Below are positions 31,097-42,225 of a stretch of 64,000 nt of DNA, in pieces. How positions within the stretch are numbered: the stretch's first letter is position 1; each line of letters begins with the position of its first letter. Below the pieces are notes generated by a model that saw only the letters and a program-made list of their open reading frames with translations, was not told where the DNA came from and ran no database searches. Origin of the DNA: Chondrus crispus (lineage: Eukaryota > Rhodophyta > Florideophyceae > Gigartinales > Gigartinaceae). The stretch spans positions 33,244 through 97,243 of the forward strand of contig NW_005178819.1 in NCBI RefSeq assembly GCF_000350225.1, given 5' to 3'. The translations under genes were made by a program, and so were the position numbers.

Positions 31097-32569
31097 CTAG
31101 GTGCTCATGTGTGCTTGACCCTTTGTACAAAATACGTGCGTCAAGTACTCATCTGTAACCAAATAGCTGACTTCGGACACGGCCTGAAAGCCTCTAATAA
31201 TGAAGTAGGGGAGCTCTACTTCGAGAGACCCGCAAACGTGTTCAGAAACGGATGTAGCTGTACTCCAGAATCGACTGTTCGGGGAAACCATCGGACCCCA
31301 CCGCAAAGAGAAAGTTTTCAACTGCGAGAAAACAGTCTTTACAGCCTCGTCCTCCGACACCTCGCTCGGTGTGGCTGAAAGCCTTGCTGCGAAAACCTTG
31401 CTTACAAGATCAACTGCTTGAAGTGATGAACGTGAGAGAGGGTGAGTGTACGACATACTTCGAAAATCGAAATCTCGGCTCTTTCGGACAAGGGCATCGA
31501 CCGTCGCCTTGCGACGAACGTATGGCATACATCATGTATGGGAACATGATGTTCCCACCAGCAGTGCCGCCGCCGAATTCTCATCGGTCTCATCTGCGAC
31601 ATACAACCCCAGAATGCGAATTGCTTCATGCACGGTTCCTTCTTTACCTCCTCCTTTCCTCCGTCGCACAATATTTCTCATGTCCGCGACAGAGTTTATG
31701 CTAATAACTGTGCACAAATCTTTGCATGATGGGAAAATTATGTCTGCCAGCTCGGTGCACGCTGCGGGAGACTGGGTTTCCTGGAACGAGGGCTTGAACT
31801 GGGCAGAATCGGACAACGAATGAACAGCGCGGGCCAAGTTCTCATACTCTTCCAAGGTGCAGTCTACCACTGAACGAATGCTTCTTGTAGAGCTCTCTTC
31901 GTAGTATGTGTCCTGCTCCGTATCCCCTTGTCGCGGTTTGAAGTTTGGTACCGGCTTCTGGATGAGTACCAATGTTTTCTGTCTCAAAGTATTTAGGAGA
32001 CGTGCACATTGCCGTTCTGCCGTTGATCCAGACCCGATCCGAGAAAAGAATTGAATCTGGCCAACAACCATGCGCTCGCTTTCTTCAACTCGAGATAAAA
32101 GCGTAGCCACTTTCCCCTCCACGCTATACATTCGCAAATTTTGTACCGCCCCCCCATCACCAACACCATTTTCGCTCTGGCGAATAAAATTTTCTCCATC
32201 TGTTTCATAGCTCACCTGTCCTGAGCACTCATAATAACGCCACCGCAACTGAGTGCCGTCATCTTCCACCAAGCGAATATAATCAGGAAGAATCCACACC
32301 ATCGCTTGTTGTTCATCGAACCCCTCCCTTGCCACGTATTTCAGTTTCCCTTTCCCTCTTCCCTCGACCACTTCCTTAGTTACGACCTCTGCCCGCCACC
32401 AGACGGATGCAAGCGTTCTCTCACCTCGCCTTCGTCCTTCCCCTTTGGTTAATTCGATGTCCCAGAGGACCTCAATTAGTATCCCAGGTACCAGAGACTG
32501 CATTTCGGTACAGTAGTCTGAGCCTTGGGAAAGGCTTCCTGTCACTATGAATTCGTCATGAAAAAGCAC
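31097..32569 (-). pseudogene. Unrecognised ~490-residue protein interrupted by one TGA
   Basis: The ORF from 32569 (MLFHDEFIVTG) runs 345 codons to a TGA at 31534-31532. The same frame continues from the next codons (MPYVRRKATVDAL) for 143 more residues to 31097, so a single nonsense codon splits a 490-residue frame. The N-terminal part has a pattern like a Tudor/chromo-type barrel (VWWRAEVVTKE, then LKYVAREGFDE and RWRYYE), which is suggestive only. The middle is helical. No family was identified. It lies between the two Arp5-like pieces. Confidence 0.5.
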
Positions 32570-32684
32570 GCTCGTCTTTTTTTACACGTGGCAGGCAAGA
32601 CCCCCAAGTTTTGTTTCCCGAAGTCACCAAAGGACAAACGGGGCTTCGTCCCGTCCTTTCTCTCCGCAACGAGATTCCGAAGTC

Positions 32685-34152
32685 GTGCGCAACCCTGCCG
32701 ACCTACCCCAAATACCACGCACATCCCCGGCCATGGTCGAGCAAAAAGAAGTCATCCGCCCACCCCCTGATGTGTATTTGATCGACCCTCCTCCGCCCCC
32801 CTTCACCGTCCCCTCCGCCTACCGCGCCCCGCACCCCGCACCCCGCCCTCCCATCTCAACTCGCAAGACTTCACCTTCGATCTCGGGTCGTCCACATTGT
32901 GGCCGCCTTCTCAGGCTCCTCCATGCCAATCTTACAAACCTCACCGTATGTCGCCCGCATGCGCGATGCCATGATGCCGAGTGGAAGAAAATTAGAGAGG
33001 AACCAGATAACTTTGACGAAGTGTCAAAGACAGTCAAGGTGGAAACTGGGGAGGCGAGTGATAAGCCGGCGACGAGCGCGGAGGAGCAGGCGAGAATTGA
33101 TAATGGGAGGAGGTTGAATAAGTTAATGCAGGATAAAAAGAAGTCAAGAGCCGGCGGAAGGGATATGGATGTGTCGGGGACAGAGGCAGAGCCGGTGGAT
33201 ACATCGTATACACTGGAGGAGGTTGTGTATTGAAGATATGAGGGATATAGATGAAGAAAAGTACTACATTTCCATGTGCGTCGGACAGTGGGAATCGTCG
33301 ACAGCGCTGAACCAAGAGATCGACAAGCTGCTCGTGGATGACGAACGTGCGAAATTGAGCGCGGGAAAGGCAAGGGCAGCGGAGGTGGCGTGGTGGAAGC
33401 GCGTACGAGCAGACGAGCTTCTGTCGATGTCAGAGCTGAGCGCGCCGTAACTCAAGCAAAAGCGGCACGAGCCCGCGCTTTGCGGGGCTACGAAAGCACG
33501 GTTACGGGGGAAAAGGGTCAAGCTCGCGGCGAAGGCGGAAGCGTAGAGGAAGGCTGAGGATATAGAGAAGATGCGCACGGAGAGGCCACAAGAGTATCTG
33601 ACCGAACTGCGAACGGAGCGAGATGAGCTAGCTGAGCGTTTAAATCGAAAGGACGCCGCGTGCGAAGCGAGATGGGATCGGCGATGGCAGGCTGCAAGGG
33701 AACGAATGAGGTTGTTGGCACAACATGCAGGAAGCAATGCAGGTTTCGACGACGACCCAGGGCGAGGGAACTCAAAGGGGCGCGAGAGAGAAAGTGGGAA
33801 GGGAAGAAGGAGGGGCCAGGGGAGGGGACGAGGGAGAGGGCGTGGGAAGAAAAATGTGGAGGAGGACACGTTTGGGGTGGACGATGCTGACTGGGATGTG
33901 TACAGATCAATGAAGGTTGGAAACGATGGGACGGATACTGAAGACAACTCTGGAGAAGGGCGTGTTCGTTTGAAATCTGTGCGTACTGAGATTATGATTG
34001 AGTGTCTCGTTAAACCTGTCAGGAAGTACCGCTTCTACGAGGTTAGGGAGGATGGAATTGCTGGTTTCACGGAGAAGCTTTTCGACATCGGCGTGAATAG
34101 CACGCATCTCGCTGTCGTAGTAGTGATGTTTGGCAAATATGAAGTATTATAG
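32685..34152 (+). pseudogene. Arp5-like N-terminal/linker region, frameshifted
   Basis: Plus-strand pieces in three frames contain a proline-rich start with FDLGSSTLW (the ATP-site motif DxGSsxxRAG, damaged). Then comes EEQARIDNGRRLNKLM, and LKQKRH with two in-frame stops. The clearest part is PQEYLTELRTERDELAERLN, QAARERMRLLAQHA and EDTFGVDDADWDVYRSM. The last motif (DTFG.dDeDW.vYR) together with the RM..LA helix is characteristic of the long insertion in Arp5 (INO80 complex). A Gly/Arg-rich stretch (GRGRGRGRGKK) interrupts it. The C-terminal actin fold does not follow; its likely remnant is at 30368-30999 in reverse. Confidence 0.65.
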
Positions 34153-34605
34153 CGTGAAGAAACCGAGAAGAAGAAAACACATTCGATACATGGTTTGTAA
34201 TTGCTGCCAAGCTCCGAGCCGTGAGCGAGCCTGTGTGGGGTTTGTTGGTCGCCATCCTGCATGAAACAATCGAGAGGATTTCCTCCCCCGCTCAGATGTA
34301 GAATTCAGCCGTGGGGGGCGCGGTGAGTGGGAGTCATGGAGGCCAGATAATGTTGCAGCTGGGTGCAGGTTACGAGGGGTAGTGCGATATTGTGTCGGGA
34401 GTTCGGAAATGTCGAACGACATCGGAGAGTGGAACGTATGTGTGCTACGTTTTTTAATTGGCTGTTTCTACAATGAGGTCATTCATCTATTTTTAATTCG
34501 GCCCTCGTCGTCTGCCCGTGCCGCACGTCGCACGGGCCGTGCGGCGCGCGAATGATCACAAGCGGCTCCTTGGAAAACTCCCTATCGCTTGCGGCTCGTC
34601 GCGCT
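34153..34605. other. Gene-free stretch
   Basis: No ORF with recognisable motifs. It contains a GC-rich patch with the inverted word GTGCGGCG/CGCCGCAC near 34518-34545. Confidence 0.4.
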
Positions 34606-34611
34606 GAAGAG

Positions 34612-35036
34612 CTACACCGAGCTCGGTGTTAAGGAAGTCGGGCTGCGGCGTGCAAGCGTGGTTGTGCGAATTACTGGTGTGTGCGTTGTACGCATCTTCG
34701 GTGCGCATGTAGCGATGCTGGCCTGCTCCGCCTCAACACGGCGCTGCGACTCAGCTTCCTTCTCCGCTTTTTTTCTTCTTTTCCGAGCAGCTTTTGATTC
34801 TGTTCCACCCCCCAATCTCCGGGCGACTTCATTGCCTTCGGGTAATTGGGGATTAGCGTTGTCCGCCGGTTCTGCTTCTTCCTCTTCGATAACGCTCGCC
34901 AGTCTCTCAAGCGCCTGCGCTTCGACTAGTCGCTTTGCAATCTCGCGATGGTCATCACCAGCGACTCCTTGCTCATCCGGAACTACGGCCGCTCCGACTT
35001 TTAACGCAGCGATAAGTCAGGGAACACATGCGGAGA
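34612..35036 (-). pseudogene. Charged helical fragment, unrecognised
   Basis: A minus-strand frame open from about 35036 to 34612 encodes a Glu/Ala-rich helix (IAKRLVEAQALERLASVIEE) followed by a basic segment (TESKAARKRRKKAEKEAESQ) and a Thr/Arg-rich end. No ATG heads the frame near 35036, so it looks like the 3' end of a gene. It abuts the 3' end of the transposase gene. No family was assigned. Confidence 0.35.
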
Positions 35037-35037
35037 A

Positions 35038-38000
35038 CTAAGCCATTCGAGGAGGGTAACCGTCATGCCTGGATAAGCAGTAGAAAATATTCCCCTCCAT
35101 GATCGAGGCAGTGCAACTCAAATTATTATTCTCTTCGGATTTAAGACATTGTGTGGTACGGTCAATGCGACAGGCGTGAACTAGTCCAACTCTTCTGACA
35201 GAGTCCGTGAGCTTCAAGAATTGAAATGGCTTGTGGACGTCAACATAAATAAATCCGGAAGTGAACTGGCATTTCTTGACAACAGCGAAAGGTATCTCTT
35301 GATATGCGTCCTGCATTTTCATAAATGTTTCGATTGCAAAGTAAGCTACGTGCAGCTCATCAATGTAAGCAATTCTTTCATCTTCCGCAGGTGTAGGTAC
35401 AATTTGCGGTTCGTCATCGGACACGAGTGCTTGAACCGCAGAGCCTTTCGAGAGCATGTCGTGCGGTCTTGAATGCGATGTAACAACTCCAAACCTGTAC
35501 AGGGATTTTTTCATTCGACATGCCTTTTCGAAGAATTTGGGTTCATTGGGACCCGCTTCTACAATGAAGTCGGCAGCAATACAAGTCATAGTCGCATGGA
35601 ATGAACCTTCAGCATCTACCGTACGTTCACTTAGGACCCATTCCGCCCTTCTCGGGTTGTTGTTAATAGTAGTAGATGGAGCTCCAAGTACGTGCTTCAA
35701 CAACCCATTTTTAATAATACTCAAAGCCTTCTCTGCCTCACCGTTCGTTTTCGTTACATAGTTATGTACGTCTCTTCTTCGTCCGCAAATGAGATTGACC
35801 ACTGAAGAGATTGCCTTGCCTTCCATTTCACAACTGCCGTCTACAGAATAAAGAGCAGATGAAAGCCGGTTCTTCCAATCGTTATTAGTAATGTGATCCA
35901 CTCCCTGTATATGGGCGTCATGACCGTTGGAATCTGCCATGGCCTGCTTAAGGGGCTGGTGAGCGCATTCGAAAACAAGTTCGGCGAAGTGCTGCACGTG
36001 ACCCATTGCAGGGATAGAATGCATATAAAGCTCTAGATGCCGATGGATATTCGGCTTGTCCAGCTCTTTCCCCGCCGTAGTACTGCTTCGACAAAGGTCA
36101 TTGCAGTTTCGTATGTACATCTTGCAATGGCGTTCCAAGTCTGCCATATACGCTGTGCCATCTTCACGATTGTACCTTTTCACCTGCTCCAATCCATCCA
36201 CATGCAGCTTAGGATACCAGTATGTCTTGCTGACAAGTTTGCTAAACAAACTGAGGTTCTGTACAATTGAACACAGTGCTTGTTTGGATACATTAGATAT
36301 TTCTTGAGGGCAGGGTAGGTTATCAACAATCTCTTTGAATACAGGAGAAGCAATCAATAATATCGAAAACGTTGCCGATATGCTTGCCGTGTACATACTA
36401 CTTGTACTAAAATTGTAGATGTGTGTCTCAGTTACGAGGCGGTTTGTTCGCAACAATGAACAGAGTAACCCTTCTACCTGCTTTCTTCTAGTCGCGTTAG
36501 GAAGGGACTTAAAGGCAAGGGTTAAAATATTAATTGCGTTACCAGCCAGGAGATGGTCGGGGGCAACAAGCATTGAGCGATACGGGTCAAACCTAGGGTT
36601 TGCGACTGGGACTTTGTGTTCGGTCAGCGGTATCGTGGTTTTTTCAACGCGTTCTCCAAATCCTGAGAAAAAGAAACAAAAGGACTTGCTTTCCTTGCTG
36701 CATCGTCATTTCCGTTCAGGCCCAATGCGTTCAGCTCTACATCAGAGATACCAGAGGCTCGTAATGCCTTCGTTCTTTCTGCATTTCTCGCGAAACATGC
36801 GTCTGCGCTGTGAATATCCGTGGTGTATGCATATCGCGATGCGAGTCCTTTAGGCCCTTTAAATCGCATGAACGAGCAGAGGTTGCATGGTGCTGTTCCA
36901 TTCACTCCCACCACGTCCAGGACATGCCCAACCTCGTGGTAGTCGCTCACGAAACCAACCACATCGGTAAACAGCAGCAAATCCTCTCCATCGGCATTTC
37001 TGGCAGGTATACCCTCTGTTGATGATTTGACGAGGTCTGCTACTACTTGCTTCAGACCTTCCTTCGTTGACACTCCAGGTTCAGTCAGGGCAAGAACACG
37101 TACTCGCTCTCTACTACTTCTACATTCCGGATGATAGTTTAGGGAGAGACAATAGACACCCCCCCTGAACCCGCTTTAAATCGGAACTGGGAAAATCCAT
37201 CTGAAAATAGTAGGATATGGTCAACAAAGTATTTCCTTCCGTCTTTAAGCTTACCATATGACGGTGAAATTGGGGGTCGGGAGTGTTGAAATGAAAGAGA
37301 TGGCTGGTTGCCGGCCACTATGACGTCCACCACGGAAACCTTCGAAGCTGTATGAAATGAGATGCGTAAAGGATGATCAGCTCCATCGTCTCCAACCCCG
37401 CAAGCGAAGGGTATGCACACGAGCTCAATTTGCTGCCCCCCCTGTGTTGATCTGTTGTGATGCTGAATTAGTACCATGACATAATCCAGCTCAGCACTGA
37501 TATGTGGAACTGTGCTAATGTCACCAGCGCGCCACAGGTCCGTTGTTGGCCGCCGAAATCCCTTCCATGTTCCGTAACGTAACTCCGACCTCGACGCTTC
37601 GGTCAGGGGTGGTCCGCCTCTCCATGACACTACGAGAGAGGTTGTGACAACCCTGAACGTCAATTTGAAACATCTTGGATCTGCTCCGCTGCACATATCC
37701 AGAGTGCACAATACTTCATGCGGAAATAGCGGTTCCTTCCGCAAGTGCAAGGTGACCACTCCTCCATCTCCCCTGTACGCAGTGAGAAATGGGCAGGAGG
37801 GCGCGGTTTCGTCGCCGGTGCTGGGAAGGACGTTACGAGCGATGTCCAGAATGAGATCTCTATTTCGAACCATGGGAACGCTTTCGATAGTGGAGAACAT
37901 AGCCCCCGAGCTAGGGGAGATGGACTCTTTCGCAGCGCCTTTGAGTACATTCCATGTCTCGCAGCACGCCAAGTCCATCAAAGACCAAGATGATGGCAAT

Positions 38001-38593
38001 ATGACTTTGAAACGGCTTGAAACTGGCCCAACTCCCTGCAGTGACTGAAGAGTCTGTCTGGAGCCCGATTTCGAAGTATCTAAAATCGCCTCGCATTCCA
38101 TGCTCATCACAAAACCCCACTCTCGAAGCAAAGGGGACAGAGTCCGATAAACCGTAGAGTAGTCAGGAAACAATTTCCCCCCCGGCTCGTATTTCTTTAG
38201 AAAGTGGTTGAAATAGCTCCGAAAGATGTTATAACCAGACTTACAGTACCGAACGGTCCCGGACACAAGTAAAACAGCCATTAAATTTTGCCACACGCTA
38301 AGCTTCTTCCATCCACGACGGATCTCCGCAACATCCAACTGCAGTCCTATATCATGATGCATTTCATCTTCCTCGTCCTGTGCACTGAGCCCGACCACCA
38401 GTTCATTTGTCGTACCCCTCACGTGTTCAAGTACCATATCTAGCATGCCACCCATGTCTTGCCCATTCGTTTCATGAATCTCCGCGACTGGAATTTCTTC
38501 TGCGAACTGCATTTCGTGGACCATAGGGGTTCCAAACCCCTCTATAGTCTCAAAACACACATCTTTATGATCTCTATCCTCCGCCTCTGCCAT
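35038..38593 (-). pseudogene. Element D Tnp2-type transposase, frameshifted
   Basis: Three adjoining minus-strand segments make one Tnp2-like (EnSpm/CACTA) transposase. Segment 1 (38593-37139, 484 residues) has the N-terminal region (YNIFRSYFNHFLKKY) and ends in the DDE-type motif DHILLFSDGFSQF. Segment 2 (about 37140-36624) contains LNYHPECRSSRERVRVL and VGVNGTAPCNLCSFMRFKG (usual: G..GC..C...G). Segment 3 (36573-35038, 511 residues) has FDPYRS then LVAPDHLLAGN, and the C-terminal motif NIHRHLELYMHSIPAMGHVQ, ending HFAELVFECAHQPLKQ. The two frame breaks fall at homopolymers: seven C at about 37160 and six A at about 36640. The decay is therefore slight and could even be sequencing error. It is the only candidate source of mobility in element D. 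Confidence 0.82.
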
Positions 38594-38599
38594 TTATTC

Positions 38600-39720
38600 T
38601 TCTTTTGTTTCCGCTGCACCCGCTCCTCGGATTTCATCGCAACCTTTCTCCGCACCCGTACAGTATTGTGTCGTTCCATCAGCACTGTGTGTTGAGGGAG
38701 CGGATGTATCTGCCAGATGAAATGTCTCCTCATGATGTTCTCCCCACCGATCGTCGTACGCAATGCGACCCCTTCTTCCCCGACTCCCGATCTGAAACAT
38801 GTTACGTCGCTTCCGAATTCTTTTCTTCATTAGCTGTTAGAAGCGAGGAAGACATCGGATGAGAGTGCAATTGGAGCCACCTCATACCAGACTCGTATTT
38901 CATGAATGTGAATGTAATCCAGGCTGATATCAGACTGTTGACAGTCTGATATCAGCCTGGATTACATGCGTGAATCACACCTGTTAATTGGCTGACTGAA
39001 ATTCTGTAAACACATTTTGCAGGTCATTGGCTTCCAACTCGAGTTGCTGTACACCTGTGTTGTGCTTTACGTGTTCATCCCATGGACAAAACGGAAATGA
39101 CGTTTTATTGGTGCAGCATCATCCGTTTCGTCGTAAGAACCCAATTTAGGTCACAACCGGCTCACGTTTATAGCACTGGAGGATACATTCGAGCTCCAAA
39201 TGTATTCCCGAATCCCTACAAGTACGTTGCACTCATCCTTTGAGCTGACCTTAAGCCCACAACATCCATGAGCAGCGTGATACCAACGCCGTAGTGCCGG
39301 CACCCTCCCAGTGGATGAGATCCACAATGTGCTATCAACATTGAGCTACCATCACCGCAGGCGACACGATCCACAGTGAGCTACCATCACCGCAGGCGAC
39401 ACGATCCACAGTGAGATACTAACGAAACTTCACAACTACCCCGCACGTGATATGATCCTCCTAGTGCCACGAAAAAGAGGGACCAACCGCCGGCAAAAGT
39501 CAACAACCAGAAAGTGCTGCGATTTCAGGGGCACAGCTAACAGGCTCTAGCCCCCCAAAACCGCCATCTGCGGCAGGACAAAGACGACTATCCGCAGCCA
39601 TGTCGATGAGAAACATCCTCAGGCATGACGAAGACGATCATCGACAGACACAACTGTTGTGTCTGTTGCAGCTGCATCAATATTGATAATACATGCAGGT
39701 ACTGGCCTATGAAACGCTTG
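38600..39720. other. Region upstream of the transposase with a short tandem repeat
   Basis: No gene was recognised. Besides the palindrome it holds a tandem repeat of about 37 bp (unit GAGCTACCATCACCGCAGG plus CGACACGATCCACAGT) covering about 39326-39420 in roughly 2.5 copies. The transposase promoter should be here. Confidence 0.5.
38912..38967. repeat. Perfect 27-bp inverted repeat upstream of the transposase
   Basis: Arms 38912-38938 and 38941-38967 are exact reverse complements (starting ATGTAATCCAGGCTGATATC) separated by two bases. It would form a very stable cruciform or hairpin. It lies about 320 bp upstream of the transposase start codon. Confidence 0.9.
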
Positions 39721-40577
39721 TTTTCACATCCATCAACAGTGTCGTCAGGCAGCGATTCCGTTATCATTCCTTACATTTAGTTTAGTGCTTTACAACCATT
39801 GCAAATGTAGTCCCCAAAACATTACATTACCAATTCCTAAACACTAAAAATGTCGTCCAGCAACCTTATATTGTCGTCTCAGAACATGTGTCAAGTACCA
39901 TCCAAAACCAATATAAGTATTACTTCTGAAAACCACGAGTATAGTGTTCACGGACGATACGTTTATTGCTATTCCTACATATTACATGTAACGTGCACAG
40001 AACGATGAAAGTAATAATTCAAAATATTACTAATATTTATTGTCGTTGGACAGACAACATGACCAGTGTTTATCCGAACGTTATATTTCACGTTTCTGTA
40101 CGATATAAGTAATAATACAATAACTGAATATTTTATATTGTCGTTGGACAATGTTTAAAGTGTTTCAAGGAACATTATATTTAACGTTTCTGCACGTTGC
40201 ATTTAGTGCCATCTAATATAATTATATGTAGTGTGCTGAAATGATTCATTTGTCGTTTCAATAAACAGTGCCTATAATGTTCACATACGCTAAGTATAGT
40301 GTTTCAATAACACATTATAAGTAACGTCCATTGTTGATGTTATAATGTTTACAATGACATTATATCTATTGTTCACGGCTGATGCAAGTGGTACCCGAAT
40401 TCTGATGGTTTCATCGTACACGGACGTTTTATTATCATTCCTGGAATGCTGATATATTGTTGTCCGGACAATACTATTCTGGTATCCCAAAAACGTATCG
40501 TCCAAAAACAGTACATATATCATGACACGATATTAATTTAATGTTTTGGAATACTACAAGTATTGTTGTTCCTGGTA
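39721..40577. repeat. Element D right subterminal repeats
   Basis: AT-rich, gene-free. Words such as TATTGTCGTTGGACA (about 40037 and 40137), GTTCACGGACGATAC (about 39949) and TATCGTCCAAAAACAGTAC (about 40494) recur in both orientations and match those at the left end. They mark the right subterminal region of the CACTA-like element. Confidence 0.65.
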
Positions 40578-40593
40578 CTTTGCCTCCGCAGTG
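40578..40593 (-). repeat. Element D right terminal inverted repeat
   Basis: It reads CACTGCGGAGGCAAAG on the minus strand, matching the left end. It is followed by AC, the duplicated target dinucleotide, and then the rest of the Gypsy-B LTR. Confidence 0.85.
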
Positions 40594-40830
40594 ACACTAG
40601 CGAGCCTAGATCCGCCTCCGCCCGTCAGCGCAGGTACGTAACCCAGCGCTGCCCCGGGGCGTCGAGGCGTAGATCGACCCGCCCGTGCGCGCGTCCCCGT
40701 CCGAACCCTACCACCAAGCTACCCGGGCCCGCTTCCCGGTTCCGTTATCTGGGGTTGCTTCCCTTCTCCGATCGGGGTCTCCGCAAGAACTGAGTATACA
40801 CCCCCCTCCGTTGGGGGTGTTTATACTACA
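40594..40830 (+). repeat. Gypsy-B 3' LTR, right part
   Basis: It continues the LTR from CACTAGCGAGCC to TTTATACTACA, matching 13487-13728 with about eight differences and one small indel. GGAAA follows at 40831-40835, the duplicate of 13115-13119. Confidence 0.9.
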
Positions 40831-42000
40831 GGAAAACATATGGCAGAATTACGTGTGAGGAGGGCCCTTAAGCATTCAACGCCAACTGCATCGAGTTGTG
40901 TCTACAGCCCTGGAGACAAAGTTCTTGTATGGAGAGAAAAGGTGGTGGATAGCCGTATAGGGGGAATGGATAGGCCCTTTTACGGTCCCTGCCGCGGATG
41001 AGACCAAAATTATCGTATTTGTACAGGATCTTCGCATAGGCGCTGCCAGACCATTCAACATCGCCCAGGTGAAACACTACAACACCCCTGAAACCTTAGC
41101 TAATTCTTTTTTTGCGGCCTTGGGAAAAGGGATCAGTTGGTACTCCTCACCCAACGCTGATGCGGAAGACATTTACCTCACAGAGGTACTGGACAGAGAA
41201 GATCCAAGAGGGCACTCAAAGCAGATGGACGAAGCCAAAAGGGAAGAAATCAAGAACTTGCTCGACCGAGGAACGTTCAAAGTCATTCTTACAGAGGATG
41301 TACCGCAAGATGGAAATGTCCTCCCTGGTAGGTTTGTGCTCGCCATCAAGTCTACTGAAGATGGTATGACCAAGTACAAGGCAAGAGATGTCATAGGCGT
41401 GCATCGGGACCGCCTGAAACATATGATGGTGCATACCACATCCACCTTGCAACCTCAATCCATCAGATTCCTCCTCGCACTTGCGGCCATTCACGGATTC
41501 GACATTTGGACATCCGACGTATACGTCGGATGGCGTATACACCAAGCGTACCTGCAGTCTGCAGAACCCCTCACCAGAGACATCTTCATCAAAAAATCCG
41601 TACCCGAATTTGAACTGGATCTATCGCAGTGCCTCAAACTCCTGAAACCGCTGTATGGCCTTTGTGAATCCGGCGACATGTGGCATGCCACTCTGGATAA
41701 CCACCACATCCAAGATCTTGGAATGAAGCCACTACAGTCAGACCCTGCCCTCTACCTCCTGATGACAAACGGTTTGCTAAAGGGAATATCCGGAGGTTAT
41801 GTTGACGATCTCATTCGAACAGGGGACTCATCGTTCAAGAAACTATGCTCGATGACAAAAAAGAAGTTTGACATGGCAGAGGATCAAGGATTACCGTGCA
41901 CGTTTACTGGATTCTCCATTAGTCGCACATTAGACAATACCATTGTTCAGCAACGACATGAGTACCTTCGGAGACCTTAGCAGAACTCAACGCAAAAGAA
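40831..42000 (+). pseudogene. Copia-2 pol segment 3: integrase end and RT
   Basis: It starts in frame with 13119 (MGKHMAELRVRRAL) and gives the integrase C terminus (SPGDKVLVWREK). A one-base frame change at a run of G near 40960 then leads into GPFTVPAADE and RPFNIAQVKHY. From 41069 a clean 303-residue frame encodes RVT_2 reverse transcriptase: EAKREEIKNLLDRGTF, WTSDVYVGWRIHQAYLQ and the intact catalytic GGYVDDLIRTG. A one-base insertion near 41977 breaks the frame just before LAELNAKE, where element E has inserted at GAA. Confidence 0.88.
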
Positions 42001-42225
42001 TGGCATTTAAATGGATGTGGAGTGGCGGATCAACAATGAATGGCGGGCGGGTGGCAAATTAATTATACATGCTCTTCAAATATAGATATGAAAAAGGGCA
42101 GACAAAATTCGAATTGTCTGCCATTCATTTTTCTAACCCACAGCTTTCCGACAAATGGCCGATTAAAATTTACATATTCGCCGGGATACTCTCCGAGAAA
42201 ATAAATTTATTGGAGGGTAATACTG

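Larger units (their letters stand above)
20265..40593. mobile_element. Element D: 20.3-kb CACTA-like transposon carrying host-type genes
   Basis: The Gypsy-B 3' LTR is interrupted between 20264 and 40594, and its two halves are co-linear with the intact 5' LTR. The inserted 20,329 bp begin CACCCCGGAGGCAAAA and end (reverse complement) CACTGCGGAGGCAAAG. They are flanked by a 2-bp AC duplicate, and both ends have further subterminal repeats such as TGTTTTTGGACGATA. Short CAC-type terminal repeats, a 2-3-bp target duplication, subterminal repeats and a Tnp2-type transposase are the marks of the EnSpm/CACTA superfamily. The interior holds about ten gene-like regions, several recognisable as pieces of conserved eukaryotic genes. 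At 20.3 kb it is much larger than is usual for the superfamily. Confidence 0.88.
13120..40830 (+). mobile_element. Gypsy-B: non-autonomous Ty3/gypsy element in Copia-2 integrase
   Basis: The LTRs begin TGTAGTATAACCCC and end TTTATACTACA, and the target GGAAA flanks both sides (13115-13119, 40831-40835). The 5' LTR is 609 bp. The 3' LTR is split by element D. After removing D and the solo LTR the element is about 6.3 kb. It has a primer-binding site, gag and integrase, but no protease, RT or RNase H between the zinc knuckle (15.45 kb) and the integrase (16.1 kb). A minisatellite-coded tail and a threonine-dehydratase-like fragment follow. The two LTRs differ at roughly 3% by eye. Confidence 0.92.

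Noticed and set aside
32819..33947. Long minus-strand ORFs opposite the Arp5-like region
   Set aside because: They are Ser/Pro/Arg-rich, low-complexity products of the antisense strand of a biased coding sequence; the plus strand carries the recognisable Arp5 motifs.
39326..39420. Possible CRISPR-like array
   Set aside because: Only about 2.5 contiguous copies with no spacers, in a eukaryotic transposon; an ordinary tandem repeat.
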